Source: an uncultured Clostridia bacterium (GTDB lineage Bacteria; Bacillota; Clostridia; Oscillospirales; Ruminococcaceae). Taken from it: a stretch of DNA of 25,713 bases. Of this stretch, positions 14,271-22,144 are shown one piece after another; the stretch's first letter is position 1; every line of letters begins with the position of its first letter. The notes under the pieces are model-generated. The model searched no databases and was not told where the DNA came from. It was given only the letters and a program-made list of their open reading frames with translations. Where the stretch lies: positions 1 through 25,713 of the forward strand of contig CANQKG010000003.1 of the NCBI GenBank assembly GCA_947624425.1, given 5' to 3'. Made by a program: the position numbers and the translations under genes.

Positions 14271-16118
14271 TTGAAACGGATTTTGATGATTTTCAAAAAC
14301 CGCAAGGAATTTCTGCTTGCTTTGGCCGACTGTTTCCTCCTCTGTTTTTCCTTTGCGGTTTCCTATCTTTTTCGCAGCGGCGAAACGGGGCTGTCCCTGC
14401 CCTGGCTCCAGATGCTGGAGTTTTTGCTCTGCAACCTGATCGCTTTGATCGCGGGCAGGAGCTATGAGATCATCTGGCGGTATTCCACCGCCGGTCACCT
14501 GCTGCGGATCGCGCTTTGCCTGACCGGAGGCAGCGTGGTCTATGCTGCCGTATGCCTGATTACAAAAGAACAGCTTTACTACATCTTCCTACCCTATCTC
14601 CTCTCCCTCACCCTGATCTGCGGCGGACGGCTGCTCTACCGTGCCGGGCTGGAATACTACACCGAACGGCTCGGGCATATTGCCTCCGATTCCAAAAAAT
14701 CCCGCGCCATGATCGTGGGTGCGGGCGCAGCGGGCAACCTGATTTTGCGGGAGATGAAGCGTCCCTCCTCCGAAATGCTGCCCGTTTTGATTGTGGACGA
14801 CGACGTTTACAAGCTCGGTCACAAGCTGCTGGAGGTGCCGATCAAGGGCGTGATTGCGGACGTTCCCTCGCTGTGCGAGCAGTACCGGATCGATACCATT
14901 GTGGTGGCGATCCCCTCCTGCACCTCCGAGCAGGAGCAAAAGATCCTGAAGGTCTGCAGCAAAACCGGCTGCCGGATCCGGGTCACGCCTCACCTGGACA
15001 AGCTGCTGCTTGACCGGAACGAGGATATCCTGCCCCAAACCCACGACATCCATACCGAGGATCTGCTGGGACGGGAACCGGTTCGCTTCAACAATGCCGA
15101 GGTCAAGGCGCTGATTGAAGGGAAGGTCTGCATGGTGACGGGAGGCGGCGGCTCGATCGGGTCGGAGCTCTGCCGCCAGATCGCGCATTATCGGCCGAAG
15201 CAGCTGATTATCGTGGATGTTTACGAAAACAACGCCTACGATATCCAGCAGCAGCTTTTCCGTATCTTCGGTCGGGATTTCCCGCTGGTGGTTGAGATCG
15301 CTTCGGTGCGGGATTACCACAAAATGAACCTGCTGTTTGCACGGTACCGCCCGCAGCTTCTGTTCCACGCGGCGGCGCACAAGCATGTGCCGCTGATGGA
15401 AACGGCGCCGGAGGAAGCTGTCAAAAACAACGTGCTGGGTACTTTTTATGTTGCGGCGCTCTGCGACGCCTATGAGGTGGAGCGGATGGTGCTGGTATCG
15501 ACTGACAAGGCGGTCAATCCCACCAATGTGATGGGCGCGACCAAGCGGTGCTGTGAGCTGATTATGCAGTATATGGCACAGCAGTCGGAAACGACCAAGT
15601 TTATCACGGTGCGGTTCGGGAACGTACTGGGCTCCAACGGCTCGGTGGTGCCGCTGTTCTGCCGCCAGATCGAAACGGGCGGCCCGGTGACCATCACCCA
15701 TCCCGAGATCATCCGGTATTTTATGACCATTCCGGAGGCAAGCTCCCTGATCCTGCAGGCGAGCGCCATTGCGCAGTCCAGTGAAATCTTTGTGCTGAAT
15801 ATGGGCGAGCCGGTCAAGATCCTCGACCTTGCCAAGCGGCTGATCCGCCAGTACGGGATGGAGCCGGATCGGGATATCAAGATCGAGTTTACCGGTCTTC
15901 GTCCCGGCGAAAAGCTGTATGAGGAGCTTTTGATGGAAGAGGAAGGTCTCCAGAAAACCGCCAATGAAAAGATTTTTATCGGCAACCTTACGCCGGTGGA
16001 TTTTCAGGCTTTCATTCAGGATCTCCGCACCCTTGAGGTGGCCGCCAAGGAGGACAGGCGGGACGAAATGGTCGAGCTGCTGCAGCGGCTGGTTCCCACC
16101 TTCCACCACAAAGACTGA
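14271..16118 (+). CDS. Membrane-bound nucleotide-sugar 4,6-dehydratase (FlaA1/PglF/CapD family)
   Basis: 615 residues, the full length of the membrane-anchored group. Four N-terminal membrane helices lie within about residues 12-125, followed by a first Rossmann-like domain (MIVGAGAAGNLILREM, about 147-162). The SDR catalytic domain has VTGGGGSIGSELC at about 288 and the active-site segment STDKAVNPTNVMGATK at about 410-425. Met in place of Tyr in the YxxxK position is normal for this family. Members dehydrate UDP-GlcNAc (C6 dehydration, C4 oxidation) at the start of diNAcBac or other amino-deoxy sugar synthesis; the exact product is inferred. The TTG at 14271 is a weak start call; ATG 14286 is possible, and neither has a good ribosome site. 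Confidence 0.9.
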   Translation: MKRILMIFKNRKEFLLALADCFLLCFSFAVSYLFRSGETGLSLPWLQMLEFLLCNLIALIAGRSYEIIWRYSTAGHLLRIALCLTGGSVVYAAVCLITKEQLYYIFLPYLLSLTLICGGRLLYRAGLEYYTERLGHIASDSKKSRAMIVGAGAAGNLILREMKRPSSEMLPVLIVDDDVYKLGHKLLEVPIKGVIADVPSLCEQYRIDTIVVAIPSCTSEQEQKILKVCSKTGCRIRVTPHLDKLLLDRNEDILPQTHDIHTEDLLGREPVRFNNAEVKALIEGKVCMVTGGGGSIGSELCRQIAHYRPKQLIIVDVYENNAYDIQQQLFRIFGRDFPLVVEIASVRDYHKMNLLFARYRPQLLFHAAAHKHVPLMETAPEEAVKNNVLGTFYVAALCDAYEVERMVLVSTDKAVNPTNVMGATKRCCELIMQYMAQQSETTKFITVRFGNVLGSNGSVVPLFCRQIETGGPVTITHPEIIRYFMTIPEASSLILQASAIAQSSEIFVLNMGEPVKILDLAKRLIRQYGMEPDRDIKIEFTGLRPGEKLYEELLMEEEGLQKTANEKIFIGNLTPVDFQAFIQDLRTLEVAAKEDRRDEMVELLQRLVPTFHHKD

Positions 16119-16130
16119 TATTCTGTTTTC

Positions 16131-16172
16131 CAAAAACGGGCGGAGGCCAAAGCGTCTCTGCCGTCTGTTTTG
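16131..16172 (+). terminator. Probable terminator after the dehydratase gene
   Basis: Imperfect hairpin: CAAAA (16131-16135) and GCGGAG pair with CTCTGC and TTTTG, with the right arm GCCGTCTGTTTTG. That right arm is nearly the same as in the terminator at 21777-21790, suggesting a shared terminator family. It lies 13 nt after the stop and about 25 nt before the next gene. Confidence 0.5.
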
Positions 16173-16197
16173 TTAGGATCCAAAAAGGAGTGTCCCT

Positions 16198-18048
16198 ATG
16201 CTGAAAAAAACCGTTTCCGTTTTCCTGTCCGCATTGCTGCTCGCCGCCGCTTTGCCGTCGGCGGCCTTTGCGGCCGAAGCCGACGGCACGCCGCTGCCGC
16301 AGCTTACCTATCAGACCCACCTGTCCCACATCGGCTGGCTGGACAGCGTGTCCTCCGGCACGGCTTCCGGCGGCGAGGGAGAGGTGATCGAAGCGCTGAA
16401 GCTGGAGCTTGACGCCGACGATGATCTGGGGCTGTCTTACAGCGGCCATGTCCAGAACATCGGCTGGCAGGAGCCGGTGACGGCAGGCGAGATCGCCGGC
16501 ACCACCGGCCGTGCTTACCGCATGGAAGCGGTGAAGATCGGGCTGACCGGCGCCGACGCCGACCGGTACGACCTGTTCTACCGCGTGGAGGTGGCGGGCT
16601 TCGGGTGGCTCGGCTGGGCGAAAAACGGCGAGACGGCCGGCAGCGAGAACATGGCCGCCGCCATGCAGTCGATTGAAATACGGCTTTTGCCGAAGGACAG
16701 CGCCGACGCGCCGCAAACGGGAAGCGCCGCCGCGCTTAACGGGCTTTCCCTCTCCGCCAAGGCTCATGTGGCGCAGCTGGGCTGGCTGGATCCGGTCGAC
16801 CGGGATACGCTGATCGGCACGACCGGGCGCGGCCTCCAGATGGAATCCCTCTCCCTTTCGATGGGCGGCCTGCCCAGCCTCGGTATTTCCTACCGTGTCC
16901 TTATGAAAGGGCTCGGCTGGTCAAAAACGGCGGAAGACGGCGAGGCGGCCGGCACCACCGGACAGGCGATCCCGCTGCGGGCGGTGCAGATCGAGCTGAC
17001 CGGCGCCGACGCCGACTCCTTTGACCTTTACTATCAGGCGCATATCAGCCAGATCGGGTGGCTTGATTGGGCGAAAAACGGCGAGACGGCCGGCGTGGTC
17101 GATTTTGACTATCGGATCGAGGCGCTGCGCGTCACGCTGGTTTCAAAGGGAAGCCCGGCGCCCGGCAGCACCGCCGTTCACAGCTGTCGGAGCTATCTGG
17201 CAGACAGCGGCTGGCAGGAGCCGGTTTCCGGCGGCATGACCTCCGGCACAACCGGACAAGCCATCCCTCTGCGGGCATTTGCCGCCCGGATCGATTCGGA
17301 CAGCGGCCTTGGGATCCGGTACTCCGTTCATCTGTCCCATCTGGGCTGGCGCGATTATGTGGCGGACGGCAGGACGGCGGGCATGGAAAACGATCTGGAG
17401 CAAATCGAGGCGCTGCGCATCCGCCTGACCGGCGCTGCGGCAAGCTATTACAACGTCTGGTACCGGGTACACTCCAGCCGGTTCGGCTGGCTTGACTGGA
17501 CCTGCAACGGCGAAAGCGCAGGCACCGAAGGGTACGGCTACGCCGCGGAAGCGGTCGAGGTGGTCATCCTGCCGATCGGAAGTCCGGCGCCCGGAAAAAC
17601 CGCCAATCCGTTTTACCGGTACGCCTCCGAAGCGGCGCGGTATGCCGACGGCGTTCTGGATCAGATCGGCCGGAACCTCTATGCCGCGTTCAACTGGGCG
17701 TCCGGCAAGATCCGCTACGCCTCCACGCCGCAGCCGCCCGCCAATGCCGACCATGCGGAATTTTACGGCGTATACGGCTTTGAGAACCACAAGGGCAACT
17801 GCTATGTGATGGCGTCGGTTTTTTACTGGATGGCGAACCGGCTCGGCTATGACGCGCATTTGGTCGAGGGCAGCGTGCCGCTCCGTTCGGGCGGTATGGG
17901 GCCACACAGCTGGTGCGAGATCGTAATCAACGGCGCCACCTATGTATTCGACCCCGATTTCACCTATGAAACGGGGAAAAACGGCTATCAGATCACCTAC
18001 GGCACCTCCGGTACCTGGCGGTATTCCAACTACCGACGTGTGAATTAA
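16198..18048 (+). CDS. Secreted ChW-repeat protein with transglutaminase-like domain
   Basis: 616 residues. A signal peptide (about 1-26, ending AFAAEA) is followed by nine ChW-type repeats (about 35-470), each with a G-W core such as HLSHIGWLDSV, HVQNIGWQEPV and EVAGFGWLGWA. The repeats fall into three triads separated by short Ser/Pro/Ala linkers ending PQTG, PAPGST and PAPGKT. The C-terminal part (about 475-616) is a transglutaminase-like/cysteine-protease fold with Cys535 (GNCYVMA), His570 (PHSWCEI) and Asp585 (VFDPDF) as the likely triad. ChW repeats are thought to mediate surface or cell-wall binding in Clostridia. Activity on peptides or cross-links is inferred. AAAGGAG precedes the ATG by 7 nt. 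It is followed closely by a lipoprotein gene. Confidence 0.88.
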   Translation: MLKKTVSVFLSALLLAAALPSAAFAAEADGTPLPQLTYQTHLSHIGWLDSVSSGTASGGEGEVIEALKLELDADDDLGLSYSGHVQNIGWQEPVTAGEIAGTTGRAYRMEAVKIGLTGADADRYDLFYRVEVAGFGWLGWAKNGETAGSENMAAAMQSIEIRLLPKDSADAPQTGSAAALNGLSLSAKAHVAQLGWLDPVDRDTLIGTTGRGLQMESLSLSMGGLPSLGISYRVLMKGLGWSKTAEDGEAAGTTGQAIPLRAVQIELTGADADSFDLYYQAHISQIGWLDWAKNGETAGVVDFDYRIEALRVTLVSKGSPAPGSTAVHSCRSYLADSGWQEPVSGGMTSGTTGQAIPLRAFAARIDSDSGLGIRYSVHLSHLGWRDYVADGRTAGMENDLEQIEALRIRLTGAAASYYNVWYRVHSSRFGWLDWTCNGESAGTEGYGYAAEAVEVVILPIGSPAPGKTANPFYRYASEAARYADGVLDQIGRNLYAAFNWASGKIRYASTPQPPANADHAEFYGVYGFENHKGNCYVMASVFYWMANRLGYDAHLVEGSVPLRSGGMGPHSWCEIVINGATYVFDPDFTYETGKNGYQITYGTSGTWRYSNYRRVN

Positions 18049-18061
18049 AAGGAGAATGATG

Positions 18062-18832
18062 ATGAAACGGATCTTACTCTGCGGCGTTTTGCTTTGTACC
18101 CTTTTGCTCCCGCTCGGCGGCTGCGGCAATGGGGGCGGCGATACCTCTTCGGTCGTATCCGAAGCCGACGTGATGCTGACCATCGGCAGCGTACCGGCCG
18201 GTACGCCTGCCTACCGGGTGGAGCTGAAAAACGAAACCGGGAAAGCGATCACCGGCCTTTCGGTCAAAAAAGACAGCGACGGCGATTTCCCCGAAAACAT
18301 GATCCCCGCCGACGACCCCGCCTTTGCGCCGGGCGAGACCCGTATCCTCTGCTGCCCGGCCGGAGATACCGATGACGGCTCCGGCGAAAAGCTTACCACC
18401 GTCGGCTATGAGCTGAAGCTCTCCTTCTCGGAGGGCGAGGATCTTATCCTGCACGGGTTCCCCTTCTCCGACCTCAGCGAGGGCGAGCTGCGGATCGAAA
18501 GCGGCGCCGCCTACCTCAGCTACCAAAGCATCGCCACCGGGGAAACGGTCAGCACGCTGGAAGCGGAGCTTGCCATTCTCCGGTCGGAGGTCTCCTCCGA
18601 CACGGCAAACGCGCCTGTTTCCTCGACCGCTCCGGCCGCGGAGACGCCCCGTGCTGCGACCTCCTCGACCGGCGGCACAACCTCCCGCGCCGCAACAGGC
18701 AAAACCACAGGCGGATCTGCCTCTCCCGCGCCCTCTGCGGCAGAACCTGCGGAGCCCGCCGCTCCGGCGGCGCCCGCCGCGCCCTCCCCGCAGGTGGACA
18801 GCTGTCTCGGCGACGATGCTTTGACCTGGTGA
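18062..18832 (+). CDS. Lipoprotein with Ala/Pro-rich low-complexity tail
   Basis: 256 residues counted from the third of three adjacent ATGs, the one best spaced from the ribosome site GGAG (7 nt). N-terminal basic residues, a hydrophobic stretch and LGGC form a lipobox, so it should be lipid-anchored outside the membrane. Residues about 30-155 look like a small beta-rich domain (RVELKNETGKAITGL ... LKLSFSEGEDLILHGFP). About 175-245 are Ser, Thr, Ala, Pro and Gly, a flexible spacer. It ends with a distinct DSCLGDDALTW, with a second cysteine. I recognise no family. It starts 13 nt behind the ChW protein, so the two are co-transcribed and may act together at the surface. Confidence 0.8.
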   Translation: MKRILLCGVLLCTLLLPLGGCGNGGGDTSSVVSEADVMLTIGSVPAGTPAYRVELKNETGKAITGLSVKKDSDGDFPENMIPADDPAFAPGETRILCCPAGDTDDGSGEKLTTVGYELKLSFSEGEDLILHGFPFSDLSEGELRIESGAAYLSYQSIATGETVSTLEAELAILRSEVSSDTANAPVSSTAPAAETPRAATSSTGGTTSRAATGKTTGGSASPAPSAAEPAEPAAPAAPAAPSPQVDSCLGDDALTW

Positions 18833-18841
18833 TACACAAAC

Positions 18842-18874
18842 AAAGGGATCGGCTCGATGAACCGATCCCTTTTT
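18842..18874 (+). terminator. Intrinsic terminator abutting the MBOAT ribosome site
   Basis: Perfect 11-bp stem AAAGGGATCGG / CCGATCCCTTT with a 9-nt loop, ending in TTTTT. The MBOAT ribosome site AGGAGG begins at 18876, within two bases of the T-tract. No promoter fits between the hairpin and the MBOAT start. Confidence 0.85.
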
Positions 18875-18888
18875 AGGAGGAAATCCCG

Positions 18889-20271
18889 TTGGTATTCAGT
18901 TCCCTGACTTTTTTAAGCATTTTTCTGCCGGCCGTTTTGCTGCTCCACACCCTGCTTCCCTCCATCCGGCTCAAAAACGCCCTGCTGATCGCCGCAAGCC
19001 TTGTGTTTTATGCTTACGGCGAGCCTGTCTATGTCTTTTTGATGCTGTTGAGTACGGTGGTCAACTACGGCTTCGGGCGGCTGCTGGGGGTGCGCAGAAC
19101 CAAACCGGTGCTGGCGCTGGCGGTCGCGTTCAATCTGGTGCTGCTCGGCGTTTTCAAATACACCGATATGCTCCTTTCCACCGTCAACCGGCTTTTTTCC
19201 CTCTCCCTCCCGCTGACCGGGATCCTGCTGCCGATCGGCATTTCGTTCTTCACCTTTCAAACCATGTCCTATCTGATCGACATCTACCGCGGGCAGACCC
19301 CCGCCCAGAAAAATTATTTCAATCTGCTGCTCTACATCTCCTTCTTCCCCCAGCTGATCGCGGGGCCGATCGTCAAGTACCACGATATCGAGCAGGAGAT
19401 CACCCGGCGGCAGGTGACGGCGCAGGGTCTTGCATGGGGCATGCGGCGGTTCGTGATCGGCCTTTCCAAAAAGGTGCTGATCTCCAATGCCGCCGCGCTG
19501 GTCGCCGACCGCGTTTTTGCGCTTTCCTCTCCCGACGGAGCGGCCGCCTGGGCAGGCGCGTTTGCCTATCTTTTGCAGATTTACTATGACTTCAGCGGAT
19601 ACAGCGATATGGCGATCGGCATGGGGTGGATGTTCGGCTTCCACTTCCTCGAAAACTTCGATTACCCGTACAGCGCCGCATCCGTCCGCGTCTTCTGGCG
19701 GAAATGGCATATCTCCCTTTCCACCTGGTTCAAGGAGTATCTCTATATCCCGCTCGGCGGCAACCGTAAGGGTCGGCTGCGCGCCTGCCTCAACAAGCTG
19801 ATCGTCTTCTTCTGCACCGGATTGTGGCACGGCGCCAACTGGACCTTTGTGATTTGGGGACTGTTCCACGGCTTCTTTTTGCTGCTGGAGGAATTCCTCC
19901 CGATCAAAAAGCTTCCCCGCGTATTGGGGCATTTGTATACCCTGCTGGTGGTCACGGTCGGCTTTGTCATCTTCCGCGCCGACGCCATTTCACAGGGCTT
20001 TTCGATGATCGCCGCCATGTTCACCCGCTTCCCCTCCGGCGGCACGGCGCTTCAATACGCCACTCCGCTGACCCTGTTTCTGGCGGTGATCGGCGTCATC
20101 GGCGCCTTCCCCTGGAAGCCGGCGCTGGAAAAGCGGCTTGCCGCGGCCTCGGTGCGGGTGCGCTCCGCCGCAGAATACCTCAGCTACGCCGCCGCGCTCC
20201 TGCTTTTGGCGCTTTGCATCCTCAATCTTTCGGGCGGCAGCTACAATCCGTTTATCTATTTCAGGTTTTAA
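18889..20271 (+). CDS. MBOAT O-acyltransferase (AlgI/PatA-like)
   Basis: 460-residue polytopic membrane protein, about ten hydrophobic segments. It starts MVFSSLTFLSIFLP as AlgI-type proteins do, and contains the family signature with the putative catalytic histidine in LWHGANW (about residue 314) and a second histidine in LFHG (about 327). Family members pass acetyl groups across the membrane for O-acetylation of alginate, peptidoglycan or other glycans. TTG 18889 is well supported by AGGAGG 8 nt upstream. The next gene supplies the extracytoplasmic partner. The substrate glycan here is unknown. Confidence 0.93.
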   Translation: MVFSSLTFLSIFLPAVLLLHTLLPSIRLKNALLIAASLVFYAYGEPVYVFLMLLSTVVNYGFGRLLGVRRTKPVLALAVAFNLVLLGVFKYTDMLLSTVNRLFSLSLPLTGILLPIGISFFTFQTMSYLIDIYRGQTPAQKNYFNLLLYISFFPQLIAGPIVKYHDIEQEITRRQVTAQGLAWGMRRFVIGLSKKVLISNAAALVADRVFALSSPDGAAAWAGAFAYLLQIYYDFSGYSDMAIGMGWMFGFHFLENFDYPYSAASVRVFWRKWHISLSTWFKEYLYIPLGGNRKGRLRACLNKLIVFFCTGLWHGANWTFVIWGLFHGFFLLLEEFLPIKKLPRVLGHLYTLLVVTVGFVIFRADAISQGFSMIAAMFTRFPSGGTALQYATPLTLFLAVIGVIGAFPWKPALEKRLAAASVRVRSAAEYLSYAAALLLLALCILNLSGGSYNPFIYFRF

Positions 20272-20283
20272 GGAGGGGATCGG

Positions 20284-21648
20284 ATGAAAAAGCGGATACG
20301 GCTCCTTTTTGCGGCGGCGGTCTTCCTCTGCCTCATTTTCCCCATCGCCTGCCTGCCGGTTTCACCGGCCTACCGCCCGACGCAGGACAGCGACCTGGCC
20401 GCGTTTCCCGCCCTTTTTACCGAGGACGGATTGAACCGGGATTATCTCAGCGAGCTGGGCGGCTACTTTGAGGATCACTTTGCTTTCCGGCAGCATCTGA
20501 TCTCGATCAACAGTGCGCTGCACGAAAAGCTGTTCGGCGTTTCCGCCTCCGAGCAGGTGATCCTCGGCAAAAACGGCTGGATGTATTATGCCGGCACCAT
20601 GAACGACTATCTGGGACGGCGCACTCTTTCCGACCGCGGTGTGGAAAACGCCGCGTACAATCTAAAGCTGATGCAGGACTATGTGGAAAGCAAAAACAGC
20701 CGGTTCCTCCTTGCGATCGCGCCGAACAAAAACTCGGTTTATGACGAAAATATGCCCTACTACTGCCGCCGCGGCGAGGGAGCAACCGATCTTGACCGGC
20801 TCCTTGCCGCGCTGGCGGAAAAAGGCGTGCATACCTTTGATCTGCGGGAGGCGTTTTTAAAAGAGGACGGCGTCCTCTATCTGCCGCAGGACTCCCACTG
20901 GGACAACCGCGGAGCGGCTTTGGTATACAGTCAGGTGATGCGGCGGTTCGGGCTGCCGTTCACCGACTATGCGTCGGTTCCCTTTGAGCGAAGATGCGAC
21001 CATAACGGCGATCTGGCGCAGCTTCTGTACCCGCTCGGCGGCAGACCGGAGGAAAATGTGTACTATCAAAAAGAATGGCGTTACCGTTTTGTCGGCGAAA
21101 ACACCGACCCCATGGACAGCCTGATCGAAACCGAGCAGCCGGACGCCTCGGGCGTGCTGCTGTGCTACCGGGATTCGTTTGGCTCCTCCCTGATCCCGTT
21201 TTTCTCCGATTCGTTCCGAACGGTGCTCTATTCCCGCTTAGTGCCCTATGACCTTGCCGACCTGGATCGGTACCGGCCGGATTACACCCTGCTCGAGCGC
21301 GCCGAGCGAACTATTGCCGCATTTGCAGCCCAGCCGCCCGTTATGCCCGCGCCCGAAGTCTCCCTTACCGTGACCGGCGAAAAAACCACCGGCACAACCC
21401 TGTCTGCCGAAGAAAGCGGCGGCTATCTGCTGATCTCCGGCCATCTGGATCCCACCGTGCCGGGAGACGAGATCTGCGTCAAGGTCGGCGAACGGGTTTA
21501 TCGGGCGTTTTGGGTCACGGATGAGGACGATTACGGCTATATGCTTTATCTGGATCGGCGCACCGTTTCCGGCACGCTTTCCCTGTCGGTGCTGGCGCTC
21601 GACGGCGAAAACTGCGTTTCGGTCAAAACCGAAACGGTCACCCTTTGA
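20284..21648 (+). CDS. AlgX/AlgJ-like SGNH-fold O-acetyltransferase partner
   Basis: 454 residues with an N-terminal signal anchor (about 5-25), then a domain of the AlgX/AlgJ/DHHW type. It has EDHFAFRQHLISIN and the catalytic pair in PQDSHWDNRGA (Asp203, His205); a likely nucleophile is Ser298 in CYRDSFG. A beta-rich C-terminal part (about 350-454) resembles a binding module but I cannot name it. It would receive acetyl groups from the MBOAT protein and transfer them to the glycan outside the membrane. AAGGAGG overlaps the MBOAT stop and the genes are 12 nt apart, so the pair is co-translated. Confidence 0.88.
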   Translation: MKKRIRLLFAAAVFLCLIFPIACLPVSPAYRPTQDSDLAAFPALFTEDGLNRDYLSELGGYFEDHFAFRQHLISINSALHEKLFGVSASEQVILGKNGWMYYAGTMNDYLGRRTLSDRGVENAAYNLKLMQDYVESKNSRFLLAIAPNKNSVYDENMPYYCRRGEGATDLDRLLAALAEKGVHTFDLREAFLKEDGVLYLPQDSHWDNRGAALVYSQVMRRFGLPFTDYASVPFERRCDHNGDLAQLLYPLGGRPEENVYYQKEWRYRFVGENTDPMDSLIETEQPDASGVLLCYRDSFGSSLIPFFSDSFRTVLYSRLVPYDLADLDRYRPDYTLLERAERTIAAFAAQPPVMPAPEVSLTVTGEKTTGTTLSAEESGGYLLISGHLDPTVPGDEICVKVGERVYRAFWVTDEDDYGYMLYLDRRTVSGTLSLSVLALDGENCVSVKTETVTL

Positions 21649-21756
21649 ACACGCCCGGCGGCAACGCTTCAAGGGACAGACAAAGTCACTGCGGCGGCAG
21701 ACGCCCGCCTGAGTGACGGATGATATATTTTTCCGTTACGGATTGCTTTTTCGACA

Positions 21757-21792
21757 GACAAAAACAGACGGCTTTCGCCGTCTGTTTTTGTC
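21757..21792 (+). terminator. Strong terminator after the MBOAT/AlgX pair
   Basis: Perfect 16-bp stem GACAAAAACAGACGGC / GCCGTCTGTTTTTGTC with loop tttc, with T-rich 3' arm. It sits about 110 nt after the AlgX-like stop. Its lead-in CCGTTACGGATTGC + TTTTTCGACA recurs at 7607-7630 (minus strand). Between it and the stop, 21686-21718 could form another long imperfect hairpin (GTCACT ... AGTGAC around GGCGG/CCGCC). Confidence 0.85.
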
Positions 21793-21803
21793 TAATCCAA
21801 GAA

Positions 21804-22025
21804 GGTGCTTTGGAATCCCTCCACCATGCTGCCGCATGGTCCCCCTCCCTTTGACAAGGGAGGCACTGGCGACCAAATCAGTTTTACCGAAAATTAGAAG
21901 AAAGAAAGGCTGAAAGAAGCCTTCCTTTTTTCTCTTTCTACCCCAAAACTACCGTCTTTGTCAAGACCTCCCTTGTCAAAGGGAGGGGGACCGCGCGAAA
22001 GCGCGGTGGTGGGATTCAAAACCGC
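21804..22025 (-). mobile_element. MITE-like palindromic repeat, copy 3 (complete, inverted)
   Basis: Complete copy in opposite orientation to copies 1 and 2. Ends are tttggaatccc and gggattcaaaaccgc. The left arm has ACCATGC-tgcc-GCATGGT, then the CCTCCCTTTGACAAGGGAGG palindrome and cactggcgaccaaat; the right arm has tttgtcaagacctccc, the palindrome and ACCGCGC-gaaa-GCGCGGT. The centre holds a small hairpin AAGGCT-gaaaga-AGCCTT followed by CCTTTTTTC, as in copy 1. With the terminator it fills most of the 496-bp gene-free gap 21649-22144; a GC hairpin (about 22045-22062) and the next promoter make up the rest. Confidence 0.75.
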
Positions 22026-22087
22026 TTTTTCCTCTTGCGGGGTTCCCCGCCGCTTCGGCGGTGAAAACGGTGCGGCTGCAAAAACAC

Positions 22088-22116
22088 TTGATTTTCCATA
22101 TCCTCTCTGGTACAAT
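22088..22116 (+). promoter_or_regulatory. Promoter of the CNNM/CorC family gene
   Basis: -35 TTGATT (22088-22093), 17-bp spacer, -10 TACAAT (22111-22116). The predicted start is about 20 nt before the TTG codon, giving a very short leader. Confidence 0.75.
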
Positions 22117-22144
22117 ATCTCCATAGAGGAAGGAGCGTTTTCAT

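Noticed and set aside
21686..21718. Imperfect hairpin GTCACT...AGTGAC as an RNA gene
   Set aside because: It has an internal mismatch, no promoter and no known family resemblance; it lies in the 3' untranslated stretch before a strong terminator.
21804..22025. Repeat copies as a CRISPR array
   Set aside because: There are only two palindromic arms per locus, with no regular spacers and no cas genes; they are terminal inverted repeats of a MITE-like element.
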